Assembly: GCF_000147815.2 (NCBI RefSeq)
Contig: NC_015957.1
Coordinates: 2,666,001-2,730,000, forward strand
Length of the DNA: 64,000 nt
Origin: Streptomyces violaceusniger Tu 4113
Lineage (GTDB): Bacteria > Actinomycetota > Actinomycetes > Streptomycetales > Streptomycetaceae
Direction: 5' to 3'
A model generated the notes under the pieces. The model had not been told where the DNA came from and ran no database searches. It saw only the letters and a program-made list of their open reading frames with translations. How positions within the stretch are numbered: the first letter of the stretch is position 1; each line of letters opens with the position of its first letter. Both the position numbers and the translations under genes were made by a program. Of the stretch, positions 51,179 to 59,970 are shown piece by piece.

Positions 51179-52243
51179 ATGCTCGAATCTGTCCGCCACC
51201 TTGATCGGGTGGCCCGCGAGTGGAACATCAACGCCGAAGACGTACTGCTGATCGCGCTGAACGCGTCCGGCGCCCGTTCCCCGCTGACCAAGCCCCGCAT
51301 GCGCTTTCGACTGCGGTTGGACTCCCGTCCCGATTCCCCGCTGTTCCTGATCCTCTCGCTCGGCCGCCAGGAGTCACCGTTCGAACTGGATGAGCACGAA
51401 CTGCGTCTGAACGGCGAGAAGGTCGGCGAAGTCGACAGCATCGAGGACGACGACGCGGTGCTGGGTTACTGGCGTAACGGCACGAAGATGCTCACCCTCA
51501 ATTCCAATGCCCGTAGCCAGTGCACCGGCTGCGTGTTCTGCCCCAACACTCTCGAAGGCGCGTCCGACCCGAAGAGCAAGGCCTTGGACCTGTCCGGCTA
51601 CCTCGGTGCGCTGGCCGCGAACTCCGACATGGAGGATCTGTCGTCAGTACAGACAGTCACGGTGTGCACGGGCTGCTTTCTCCATGAGCACCTCGCGCTC
51701 GACCACCTGGCCGAGGTCCGTACGGCGATGGGCATGAACGGATGCACCGGCACCCTGCACTTCCTGTCCTCCGTTCTGACCAGCGAGAAAGGCATGGACT
51801 CTGCCGCCGACCTGGGACCGTTCCACCTCACGCTGACCGCCGAGTGCTTCACCGAACGACGGCAGATCCTCAAGGAGTCCAAGGCCAAGCTCACTCCGGC
51901 CGAGATGACCGACGCTCTGGGCCGCGCGAAGCAGCGGGGTATCACCACAGACTTCACCTACATCGTCGGCCTGGACCCGATCGAGGACGCCATCAGGCAC
52001 CTCAAGGACTTCGTGCCGGTCACCACCACCTTCCCCCGGTTCCAGACCTACCAGGCCCACAACGCGTTCATGGACATGTACCGCACGCCCGGGTCGGAGA
52101 CGATCGAGTGGCACCTGACCATGCGCCAATGCCTGGAAGAGCTCTTCGCTCCTACAGGGCTGCGTCCACAGTGGTGGCAGAACTACCGCAGCCCGTGGTG
52201 CTTCACCTTCGCCGGGGAGGAATTGACGGGGGCGAAGGTTTGA
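51179..52243 (+). CDS. Radical-SAM-like protein with CxxCxxC cluster motif
   Basis: 354 aa, ATG with AAAGGGA upstream. Three clustered Cys at 115, 118 and 121 (SQCTGCVFCPN) give CxxCxxC in place of canonical CxxxCxxC. The following TIM-barrel pattern fits radical SAM: VTVCTGCFLHEHLALDHLAE, HLTLTAECFTERRQILKESK, LTPAEMTDALGRAKQRGI, YIVGLDPIEDAIRHL. N-terminal ~100 residues are a separate beta-rich domain. First plus-strand gene of the putative biosynthetic cluster. Could perform a radical modification of a nucleoside or sugar; substrate unknown. Confidence 0.7.
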   Translation: MLESVRHLDRVAREWNINAEDVLLIALNASGARSPLTKPRMRFRLRLDSRPDSPLFLILSLGRQESPFELDEHELRLNGEKVGEVDSIEDDDAVLGYWRNGTKMLTLNSNARSQCTGCVFCPNTLEGASDPKSKALDLSGYLGALAANSDMEDLSSVQTVTVCTGCFLHEHLALDHLAEVRTAMGMNGCTGTLHFLSSVLTSEKGMDSAADLGPFHLTLTAECFTERRQILKESKAKLTPAEMTDALGRAKQRGITTDFTYIVGLDPIEDAIRHLKDFVPVTTTFPRFQTYQAHNAFMDMYRTPGSETIEWHLTMRQCLEELFAPTGLRPQWWQNYRSPWCFTFAGEELTGAKV

Positions 52244-52267
52244 TGACGCGGCCGACCACTCCCGCGC

Positions 52268-52597
52268 TCAATGGGATCGGGACGACCGTAGTCCGCGCCG
52301 TCCGTGCGTGGCGGCTATCCCCACAGCCCGCTGGGTTCCCTTCCGGTCTTCCTCAGCCGGTCGCCGCCGCAGTGGGTGAGCCGCCGGCAGGCCCTGCCTG
52401 GGCCGAGCACCGCACCCGGTTCGCCATCGTGTGTGGTTCGTAGGGACGTTTTCACCGTTCTCATACCGACTTACCTCCCGGCGGGTCACCGTCGCCCGGC
52501 CGGACGCCGCGTTGATCGCATCCGCCTGCTCGTCCTGCGATCGGTCCGCGTTACGGCGCAGCTGACGGAGTAGCTCGGCGAACGGATCTGCTGCCAT
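52268..52597 (-). CDS. XRE-family HTH regulator
   Basis: 109 aa, ATG with AGAGG upstream. HTH: FAELLRQLRRNADRSQDEQA ... VTRREVSRYENGENVPTNHT. After that point the sequence turns Arg/Pro-rich, so a frameshift may have replaced the native tail. Only minus-strand gene in the cluster, flanked upstream by GGGGAAA boxes; candidate cluster repressor. Confidence 0.7.
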   Translation of the reverse strand: MAADPFAELLRQLRRNADRSQDEQADAINAASGRATVTRREVSRYENGENVPTNHTRWRTGCGARPRQGLPAAHPLRRRPAEEDRKGTQRAVGIAATHGRRGLRSSRSH

Positions 52598-52641
52598 GAG
52601 TCTGACCTCTATCGGTGGGGGAAAGCCAATCCTCTCTCCAA

Positions 52642-52691
52642 CTCCCCCCTGATTTCCCCCTTGACAAAGATTTCCCCCCTCAGGTTTCCCC
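52642..52691 (-). promoter_or_regulatory. Repeated GGGGGAAATC-type boxes
   Basis: On the minus strand AGGGGAAACC, GGGGGGAAATC, GGGGGAAATC and GGGGGGAGTT occur within 50 bp, ~45 bp before the XRE start. Spacing is uneven (14, 18, 12). Candidate operator cluster for autoregulation. Confidence 0.45.
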
Positions 52692-52809
52692 TGTTACGGA
52701 TGGCGAGGCCGCGGTGCGATGGGCACATGACCACGTACCGGGCAGCATCGTCGCCCCGACCTGAGAGGGATGAGGGCGGGGCCACCGCCGTCAGCAGCGC
52801 ACCCGCCGG

Positions 52810-53025
52810 GTGTTCACACCGGCCGTGCTGCGGCAGAACGCGAAGAACTTCATGAAGGGGCCTACGGCCCGCAAGGCGTGGGCCCTGTCCCGCCACGGAC
52901 GTGCTCTGCAGCCCCGAGGGCGGCGCGACCGCATGCACGTGGCGCTGTTCAATGCCGCGTTCGAGGAGGTCGGCGGCCCGGATCAGTACCCCGAGTGCGA
53001 ACTCGAACCGGGTTCGGCCCTCTGA
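52810..53025 (+). CDS. Small basic hypothetical protein
   Basis: 71 aa, GTG start without clear ribosome-binding site. Sequence VLRQNAKNFMKGPTARKAWA then MHVALFNAAFEEVGGPDQYP. Coding bias suggests a real gene or the end of one. 34 nt before the HAD gene. Confidence 0.4.
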   Translation: MFTPAVLRQNAKNFMKGPTARKAWALSRHGRALQPRGRRDRMHVALFNAAFEEVGGPDQYPECELEPGSAL

Positions 53026-53059
53026 GGCGCGACAGCCACCCCTGACGAGAAGGACGATC

Positions 53060-53767
53060 ATGACCGTTCCCGCTCCGGAATCACCACCGGCTCCGCCCAC
53101 ACCCAGCATCACAGCCAGCGACAGCACGTCGTGCGCACTTCTTCTCGACCTCGACGGCGTCCTGCTCGACACCCGTCCGGTGATGCGGAAGGCGTGGCGG
53201 AAGGTCCAAGAGCTTCACCGCATCACCCTTCCGTTTCACGACTACGAGCGCCACCTGGGGCGCGAATTCGGCGACATCATGCAGCGACTGGGTGTGACCG
53301 ACGCCGAGGCAGTCCGCCGGACGTACGAAACGGAATCCGTCGGCGCCGCACACCTCGCGCAGGAATTCACTGGCATCGTCGAGATGCTCCACGCCTTCGT
53401 GGCCGCCGACTGGCGGCTGGGTGTGGTGACGTCGAAGCACGTCGATCGCGCGGCACCGCTCCTCGCGCGCCTCGGATGTCCCTTCGCGACCATCCGTACC
53501 CCCGCGGGGGCGGGCCGGACGAAGCCGGCCCCAGACCCGCTCCTCCTCGCCCTGGTCGACCTCGGAGTCGATCCCGCCGCAGCCGTGTACGTGGGGGACA
53601 TGGCGGTAGACCAGGAATCGGCCGCCCGCGCCGGGGTCGCCTACATCCACGCTGGATGGGGATACGGGCAGCCCGCCTCTCCCGCACCCGAGACTGCCGC
53701 TTCGCCCAAGGAACTGCTGCGCCTTCTCCGCCCCGCCGAGCAGCTCGTCGAGGGGAGCATGGTGTGA
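53060..53767 (+). CDS. HAD-superfamily phosphatase
   Basis: 235 aa, ATG after GAGAAGGA. Motif I LLLDLDGVLLDTRP, motif II VVTSKHV (Thr), motif III Lys in AGRTKPAPDPLLLAL, motif IV VYVGDMAVDQESAARAG. Phosphoglycolate-phosphatase-like with a helical cap. Probably dephosphorylates a sugar or nucleoside phosphate in the cluster. 4-nt overlap with the next gene. Confidence 0.87.
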   Translation: MTVPAPESPPAPPTPSITASDSTSCALLLDLDGVLLDTRPVMRKAWRKVQELHRITLPFHDYERHLGREFGDIMQRLGVTDAEAVRRTYETESVGAAHLAQEFTGIVEMLHAFVAADWRLGVVTSKHVDRAAPLLARLGCPFATIRTPAGAGRTKPAPDPLLLALVDLGVDPAAAVYVGDMAVDQESAARAGVAYIHAGWGYGQPASPAPETAASPKELLRLLRPAEQLVEGSMV

Positions 53768-55611
53768 GTGCCCCCACGACTGGTGGTCTGGGCCTGGTCC
53801 GCTCCGCCTTCGCCAGGAAGCCAACGTGGGCTCTCGTCGGTAGCGGCGCCCTGGCGCACGCAAGAACCGACCACATCCACACTGCGGAACTGGAAGCCAC
53901 GGCCGTCGACCGGCAGGTGCTGCGCGCTTGCGTCGAGGACGTCATGGCTTCCCTGGATCGCTATGGCGCCTCGCTCGCCTCCACTCCTGGCGGAGCCGGG
54001 TGGCTCCACGTCCAGCATGTTCCCGTGCGGCGCTTCGTTGCCGAGATCGTGCGCAAGCTCCTGGCGCTGAACGCCTGGGAGCCGTTCGCTTCGGCGCCGG
54101 GGCCCCTCGCTCTGGCCCCGTACGAGGGACTCGTGGGACTGCGTTCGAGCAGCTCGCGGGAGTACCTGGCCTACACCGTGACCTGGTCCGGCATCGCGTA
54201 CCTGCTCGGGGCCGCGGCACCGCACAACCCGACCCACTCCGCCCAGCTACGCAACCGCGCCCGGGTAGGGGCGGCGAACACGGAGCCGAGCCCACTCCCC
54301 GCGGACGTGCGAAGGCAGGACGTCTTGGCGCTGTCCTGGACCTCCCGGCACGCTGCCACGCTGATGCCGGTTCTCGCCGAACTGGCGCGCGACGGACAGA
54401 CGAGTCTTCTGCTCGATCTCGCCACCGATGCCGCAGAGCGGTGCTCCGCGGGATCGGTCACAGGCATCGAACTGCGCTCGGCGCCGAGTGACCTCTTCAC
54501 CCTCTCCGGCACCGCCGAGGGCCTACGCCTGTCTGACGACGAGCACGTAGTCCACGTGGAAGGCCACGATGTTCAACTCGCGCGGCTGGTGCGGCTCTTG
54601 TCAGTTCTGCTCGAAACCAGCGGTGGCTGCACACAGCCGTCGTGGCGGACCCTGGTGCGGGCGGAGAGCTGGCTCGACGACATGCTGTCGACAGCCCGGC
54701 CGCACACCGTCCTCCTGAGTAACGACACCAGCCCCCTCGGCGTGCTGGCCGCGCACGTCGCCGAACGACACGGCGCGAATTCGGTGCACGTCCAGCACGG
54801 GGCGTGGACGGCGGAATCGGCAGCCTGGCCGGCCCTGCACAGCCGCGACATCATCGTCATGGGCGAACGAGACCTTGCTCTGGGACGAGCGTGGGTGCGC
54901 CACCCCGACGCTGAGGTGCACGTACTCGGACAGCCCCGCTTCGATGTACTCGCCGGTCTGGGCCGCGAGGCACAGCGACGGTACCTGGAGAAGCTGCTGG
55001 CTCTGGGTAGCCGCCACGTGCCCGCCCGGATCGCGGTGTGGGCCTGCCAGCCGTTCAGCCCGGATCACCTCAAGTCCCATGCGGACTTTCTCCTGGACGG
55101 CCTTGGTGAGGCGGACGGCGGCTGGGGTCTCGTCATAGCTCCACACCCGGCGCAGGGTGCCGATGCCTTCACCTCTCTTTTGAAGCGGGATGGCGGGCCG
55201 CTCGTTGCCGTGGCCGATCCCCGGGTCGGTGCGCGAGGCTGCCTCGCCGGCGCTGACGCCCTGGCGAGCGCGTACTCGACGTGCGGGATCGAAGCCGCGC
55301 TGCTCGGGGTCCCGGTCCTCGAAATCGGCCCGCCGGGTGAACGCACGCTGGACCTGGCCGGTCACGGTCTCGCGACCCGCTGCCTTGACGCCGGTGGCGT
55401 CGCCGAAGCGCTTTCCGCACCGCGTGAACCGCGTACGCCCATCCCGCAGACGGCCCTGGACGCGGTGTGCCGGTGGCGTGGCGACAGCGCGGCTCGGATC
55501 GCTCGCCTCATCACCGATCGTGCCGCATCCGCCAACGGGTCGTCCAATCCCATCCACCAAGATGCGGGCGCCTCTGCGTCGCCCCAGGACGAAGGAGCAT
55601 CCGTCCGATGA
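53764..55611 (+). CDS. GT-B-like glycosyl/glycerophosphotransferase
   Basis: 615 aa, GTG start. C-terminal half resembles CDP-glycerol/capsular GT-B enzymes: VHVQHGAWTAESAAWPALHS, DIIVMGERDLALGRAWVRHP, HVLGQPRFDVLAGLG, LVIAPHPAQGADAFTSLL, ALASAYSTCGIEAALLGVPV. N-terminal half not recognised. Translation coupled to the HAD gene and to the thymidylate-synthase-like gene. Confidence 0.7.
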   Translation: MSAPTTGGLGLVRSAFARKPTWALVGSGALAHARTDHIHTAELEATAVDRQVLRACVEDVMASLDRYGASLASTPGGAGWLHVQHVPVRRFVAEIVRKLLALNAWEPFASAPGPLALAPYEGLVGLRSSSSREYLAYTVTWSGIAYLLGAAAPHNPTHSAQLRNRARVGAANTEPSPLPADVRRQDVLALSWTSRHAATLMPVLAELARDGQTSLLLDLATDAAERCSAGSVTGIELRSAPSDLFTLSGTAEGLRLSDDEHVVHVEGHDVQLARLVRLLSVLLETSGGCTQPSWRTLVRAESWLDDMLSTARPHTVLLSNDTSPLGVLAAHVAERHGANSVHVQHGAWTAESAAWPALHSRDIIVMGERDLALGRAWVRHPDAEVHVLGQPRFDVLAGLGREAQRRYLEKLLALGSRHVPARIAVWACQPFSPDHLKSHADFLLDGLGEADGGWGLVIAPHPAQGADAFTSLLKRDGGPLVAVADPRVGARGCLAGADALASAYSTCGIEAALLGVPVLEIGPPGERTLDLAGHGLATRCLDAGGVAEALSAPREPRTPIPQTALDAVCRWRGDSAARIARLITDRAASANGSSNPIHQDAGASASPQDEGASVR

Positions 55612-56558
55612 CACACCTCACCGCCGACAGCATGGCCGAGCTGTTCTCCGGCGCTGTCACGCTGGCCAAATCCGGCGAGAAGGTCAGCCCACGGGGCATG
55701 GCCACCCGCGAAGTCCGTGACGTCCACCTGCTGCTCGCCCAGCCGCGCGCCCGTCTGCTCTACGCACCGCCGACCCGGATCGTGAACCCGGCCTTCGCGG
55801 TCGCCGAGACAGTTTGGCACCTGTCCGGATCCGACGCCTCGTGGATCTTCGACTACAACGAACGGCTGCGGCAGTACGCCGACGACGGTGTCCTCCTCGG
55901 TGCGTACGGACCCAGGATGCGGAACTGGGCCGGCAAGGTGGACCAACTGGCCCGCGTCGTGGAGATCCTCAAGGAGGACCCCGACTCCCGGCGAGCCCTG
56001 ATCCAGCTCTACGACCCGGCCCAGGACGCCGCAGGGCACAAGGACGTGCCTTGCACCCTCGGTTTCCGGTTCCACCTTCGCGCCGACCGCCTGCACATGG
56101 CGACCATGATGCGCGGCCAGGACGTGTGGATCGGCATGCCGTACGACGTGTTCTTCTACACCGTGCTGCACGAGCTGGTCGCCGGGTGGCTCGACGCGGA
56201 GCTGGGCGAGTTCCACCTGCACGTCGGCTCGCTGCACATCTACGACGAACACGTCGAGCAGGCCGAGCTACTGACCTCGCTCGCGGCGAGCCCGCACATG
56301 CCTGACCTGCGAACGCCCTGGACAGGCTTCGCCAGCCTGCTCGACCAGGTCGAGGCCCGCGACGTGACCGGCCACCCCGGCTGGGACGCGATGGCCGAGA
56401 CGCTGCGCAGTTACCGGCTGTGGAAGGACGGCAAGCGCGAGCAGGCGGGGCGGGCGGCCGACAGGATCGACGGCCCCCTCGGCCAGGCCCTCACCGCCTG
56501 GTACGGAGAGCTGAAGCGGCGCTCGACCAAGCGCGCCGCGACGGCCGGGGCAAGGTGA
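55608..56558 (+). CDS. Thymidylate-synthase-family (d)CMP hydroxymethylase-like enzyme
   Basis: 316 aa. ThyA fold: catalytic Cys149 in HKDVPCTLGFRFHLR, Arg169 and Asp172 in MMRGQDVWIGMPYDVFFY, His210 and Tyr212 in GSLHIYDEH. The residue aligned with E. coli Asn177 (LPFNIASY) is Asp180 (MPYDVFFY). Asn to Asp here is known from T4 dCMP hydroxymethylase and the mildiomycin CMP hydroxymethylase MilA, where it selects cytosine. So it likely makes 5-hydroxymethyl-(d)CMP using methylene-tetrahydrofolate, not dTMP. Overlaps the upstream gene; the carbamoyltransferase follows at once. Confidence 0.8.
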   Translation: MTHLTADSMAELFSGAVTLAKSGEKVSPRGMATREVRDVHLLLAQPRARLLYAPPTRIVNPAFAVAETVWHLSGSDASWIFDYNERLRQYADDGVLLGAYGPRMRNWAGKVDQLARVVEILKEDPDSRRALIQLYDPAQDAAGHKDVPCTLGFRFHLRADRLHMATMMRGQDVWIGMPYDVFFYTVLHELVAGWLDAELGEFHLHVGSLHIYDEHVEQAELLTSLAASPHMPDLRTPWTGFASLLDQVEARDVTGHPGWDAMAETLRSYRLWKDGKREQAGRAADRIDGPLGQALTAWYGELKRRSTKRAATAGAR

Positions 56559-56566
56559 CCGCCGCC

Positions 56567-58285
56567 ATGAAGCGCACACCTTCCGTCGTCCTCGGCCTGT
56601 GCTCGTACACCCACGACTCGTCGGCCGCCCTTCTCGTGGACGGTGAACTCGTCGGCTTCGTCGAGGAGGAGCGCCTCTCCGAGCAGAAGCACACCAAGCT
56701 TTACCCGGCCCGCGCCATCGGGTGGCTGCTCGGCCAGGCCAAGCTGAGCGCCGACGACGTGGACGCCGTCGCCTACAACTTCCAGCCCTCCCGCTACCTC
56801 GCCGAGTCGCCCGCCGCCCTGCGCCTGGCGCTCTCGCCGACGACGCGCGACCGGAGCCTGGCGCGTGCTCACGGGTTTGCCAAGGTGGCCGTGCGTACCC
56901 GGCAGCGGCTGCGTGTCCTCGGCAGCCAGTTCCCCTCTGCCCACGTCACCCCGGTCCTGCACCACCGCGCTCACCAGCTCACCGCCTTCGCCGCCTCGGG
57001 CTGGGACGAAGCCGCCGTGCTCGTGGTCGACAGCCTCGGCGAGCGGCAGACCACCACCATCGCGCGGGGCCACGGCACTCGTCACCCCCGGTCCCAGACG
57101 CTGGAAGCGATCAACGACCCGGCCTCCCTGGGGTACGTGTACGGCGCTGTCACCGAGCACCTGGGCTGGCGCCGGGGTGACGAGGAAGGCACCGTCATGG
57201 CACTGGCCGCCCTCGGCGCCCCCGCCCGCTTCCGCCATCTGTTCGCGAGGGCCATCCGCACGACGGCTACGGGCTTCCGCATCGACCCCGGCTACTTCCC
57301 CACACGCACCCTCACGTCGGGATACCAGAGGACATCGCGGCGGTTCGTCACCGAGACCTGCCCCGAGCGGCACCCGAGCGAACCGCTCACGGACCTCCAC
57401 CGAGACCTGGCGGCTGCCCTCCAGGAGCGGACCGAGCAGGTGATGGTGCACCTCGCCCGCCGCGCCCGTGTGCTCAGCGGCTCCCGACGCCTGTGCGTGG
57501 GAGGCGGTGTCGCCACGAACTGCGTGAGCATCGGGAAGATCATCGAGTCCGGCATCTTCGACGAGGTATTCGTACCGCCCGCCCCTGGTGACGCCGGTAC
57601 CGCGATCGGCGCCGCCCTCGCCGTGCACGTCGACCGGCGCAACCCTCGCCCGGTCGCCGGCGTCGCCCGCACCTGCTACCTCGGCCCCTCCTACGAGGAC
57701 CAGCCCCTCGACCTCACCCCCTGGCCCGGCCTCCGCCAAAAAACCCTGGGCATCGAGACCGCCGAGTTCCTCGCCGACCAGCTCGCCCACGGCACGATCG
57801 CCGGACTGTTCCAGGGTGCCGTCGAAGCCGGGCCGCGCGCCCTGGGCAACCGCTCGATCCTTGCCTCCCCGCTGGAGCTCGGCGTCGTGAAGCGCCTGAA
57901 TGCCACCGTGAAGTTCCGTGAACCGTTCCGGCCCTTCGCCCCCATGGTCCCCGCCGAGCGCGCTGACGAGTTCTTCACGCTCGGCCAGCCGGCGCCGTAC
58001 ATGTCCATGGCCTCCGGGGTGACGGACAAAACGCGCGAGCGTGTGCCAGCCATCGTGCACGCCAACGGCACCGCTCGCCTGCAGACCGTCACCAGGTCGC
58101 AGAACCCCTTCATGCACGAGGTCCTGACCGCCTTCGGCCGCCGGACCGGCGTGCCCGTGCTGATCAACACCTCCCTCAACGTCAAGGGAAAGCCGATCTG
58201 CGGGACACCCGAGATGGCCCTGGACTGCCTGGCCAACTCTGGACTCGACGCCCTGCTCCTCGAAGGGCGGTGGATCACCAAGTGA
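56567..58285 (+). CDS. NodU/CmcH-family O-carbamoyltransferase
   Basis: 572 aa (ATG 56567; GTG 56555 also possible). Kae1-like N-terminal domain: VVLGLCSYTHDSSAALLVDG, metal His in LHHRAHQLTAFAASG, VLVVDSLGERQTTTI, ARVLSGSRRLCVGGGVATNC; C-terminal YrdC-like part with GAVEAGPRALGNRSILASP, FREPFRPFAPMVP and LINTSLNVKGKPICG. Transfers carbamoyl from carbamoyl phosphate via carbamoyl-AMP to a hydroxyl. A natural acceptor would be the 5-hydroxymethyl group made by the preceding enzyme, or a sugar. Confidence 0.88.
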   Translation: MKRTPSVVLGLCSYTHDSSAALLVDGELVGFVEEERLSEQKHTKLYPARAIGWLLGQAKLSADDVDAVAYNFQPSRYLAESPAALRLALSPTTRDRSLARAHGFAKVAVRTRQRLRVLGSQFPSAHVTPVLHHRAHQLTAFAASGWDEAAVLVVDSLGERQTTTIARGHGTRHPRSQTLEAINDPASLGYVYGAVTEHLGWRRGDEEGTVMALAALGAPARFRHLFARAIRTTATGFRIDPGYFPTRTLTSGYQRTSRRFVTETCPERHPSEPLTDLHRDLAAALQERTEQVMVHLARRARVLSGSRRLCVGGGVATNCVSIGKIIESGIFDEVFVPPAPGDAGTAIGAALAVHVDRRNPRPVAGVARTCYLGPSYEDQPLDLTPWPGLRQKTLGIETAEFLADQLAHGTIAGLFQGAVEAGPRALGNRSILASPLELGVVKRLNATVKFREPFRPFAPMVPAERADEFFTLGQPAPYMSMASGVTDKTRERVPAIVHANGTARLQTVTRSQNPFMHEVLTAFGRRTGVPVLINTSLNVKGKPICGTPEMALDCLANSGLDALLLEGRWITK

Positions 58286-59333
58286 AGATCGGATACAGCT
58301 TCTGGGGCTTCCTCGGCAACGGGGTCACCGACACCCCGGACGGGGCCGCAGCCACCGCCGCCCCTTCATCGACGCCCTCAGCGCCCGCGGGCACAACGTC
58401 GTCTTCCTCCAGGCCGACCGCGACCGCCTCGAAGCCGGCGACGACCTCGGCGACGTATACACCTTCGACGACGGCACCCCCGGCATCGACGTCCTGTTCC
58501 TGGAATGGCGCTGGGCGATCCCCGGCCGCAACACCACGGTCTGCGGGGCCGAGGGGCACACCTGCGATCTCCACCGTCAGGCCCAGCTCATCAACCACTA
58601 CACGGTGCGGCACCGTACGCCTACCGTGATCTGGGACAAGGACCGCACACTGCGGGCCGAGAGCGTGTGGCGACGTTCGGCCCACACCCTCGTCTGCGAG
58701 GCCGCGCTCGCCCCGACCCACGGCGCACGCTCCCTACTCTTCCCCGTAGCCGAGGACCTCATCGCTCAGGCGGACCCCGTGGCCCTCGCGGCACAGCGGC
58801 GGGACCTCGTGCTCGGCTACGTGGGCAACCAGTACGACCGCGACGAGCCCTTCGAGCGCTTCTTCGCCCCGGCCGCCGCCCGCGTCGATCACCTGGTCGC
58901 CGGAAAATGGACGAAGACCGACCGCTGGCCGCACGTCCGCTTCGTGGGCCGGATCCCGTTCGAGGCCGCCGTCGGCGTCTACGGCCGGTCTCTGGCCACA
59001 GTGCTCATGCTGCCCGAGCGGTACGCCGCCGTCGGGCAGATGACCCAGCGCATCTTCGAGGCCGTGCTCGCCGGGTGCCTGCCGCTGGCCCCGGCGGACA
59101 TCCGCTTCGCCGACCGGTTCGTCCCGCAGGAGCTGGTCGTGCGCTCCGGCCGAGACGTGCTCGAACGCCTCTCCTACCTCCGCGAGATCGCCGGCACCCA
59201 GCAGCACGCCGACCTGATCGGCGCGTGCGTGGACTGTCTGCGCCTGTTCGGCCTGAGCAAGCAGGTCGACACCCTGGAATCCGTCCTGCACGGGCTCGTC
59301 GGGACCACCGCGACCGAGCGGGGAGCTGCCTGA
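58282..59333 (+). pseudogene. CgeB-like glycosyltransferase, single-base frameshift
   Basis: Starts GTG overlapping the carbamoyltransferase stop (KIGYSFWGFLGNGVTDTPDG). In the C-run at 58361-58364 one base is missing: upstream frame ends ...ATAAP and the matching frame resumes FIDALSARGHNVVFLQADRD. With the base restored it is ~350 aa: DVLFLEWRWAIPGRN, RTPTVIWDKDRTLRAESVWR, LVLGYVGNQYDRDEPFERFF, and MTQRIFEAVLAGCLPLAPAD of the glycosyltransferase C-terminal domain. May be a real inactivation, a sequencing error or phase variation. Confidence 0.75.
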
Positions 59334-59429
59334 TGCAGACCGCTCGACAGGCCACGGCACCTGGATCATCCAATCGTGTCCGGGAGGATGGGCCCGCCGG
59401 ACACCCGAATCTCTCTACGCTGGAGCACC

Positions 59430-59939
59430 ATGAAGAAGGTCGCCATCGTCGGCTGCGGAGGCAGCGGCAAATCCCACGTGGCCCGCGAACTGGGCATGAT
59501 CCTCGACGCCCCGGTGACGCATCTGGACGCCGCGTTCTACGACGACGAGTGGAACGCGCTACCCATGGACAAGTTCACCGAAGTGCAGCGCGAGCTGGTC
59601 GCGCAGCCGCGGTGGGTGATCGACGGCAACTACAACTCGACGCTGCAGGTGCGGCTCGAAGCCTGCGACACGGTGGTCCTGATGGACGTGTCGACGGTAG
59701 CGGCGCTGTACGGGATCTTCTCCCGGCAGATCCGGCACGGGGCCGGGCACAAGGGCAACGGGGTGCACAACCGCATCCACTGGGGCGTGATCAAGTACGT
59801 CGCTACGTACCGGCGCAAGATGAGGCCGCGCGTGATGGCGAAGATCGAGGAGTTCGGCTCCCGCGCCGACGTGGTGCTGCTGGCCAACCGACGCCAGACG
59901 CGCCGCTGGCTGCGGAAGGTGGCCGCCGAGCAGGCCTGA
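59430..59939 (+). CDS. P-loop kinase-like protein (adenylate-kinase/topology-modulation type)
   Basis: 169 aa from ATG 59430 (GGAG upstream). Walker A KVAIVGCGGSGKSHVARELG; VTHLDAAFYDDEWNALPMDK; QPRWVIDGNYNST, typical of the FlaR-like/DNA-topology-modulation kinases. Arg-rich lid RQIRHGAGHKGNGVHNRIH. Might phosphorylate a nucleotide or sugar in the pathway. Confidence 0.8.
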   Translation: MKKVAIVGCGGSGKSHVARELGMILDAPVTHLDAAFYDDEWNALPMDKFTEVQRELVAQPRWVIDGNYNSTLQVRLEACDTVVLMDVSTVAALYGIFSRQIRHGAGHKGNGVHNRIHWGVIKYVATYRRKMRPRVMAKIEEFGSRADVVLLANRRQTRRWLRKVAAEQA

Positions 59940-59970
59940 ACGGCCCGCGCCCCCGAGCAGGGGGTGCGGC

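Noticed and set aside
52609..53172. 187-codon minus-strand frame upstream of the XRE gene
   Set aside because: Antisense to the small protein and HAD gene start, passes through the GGGGAAA boxes, and shows no family features.
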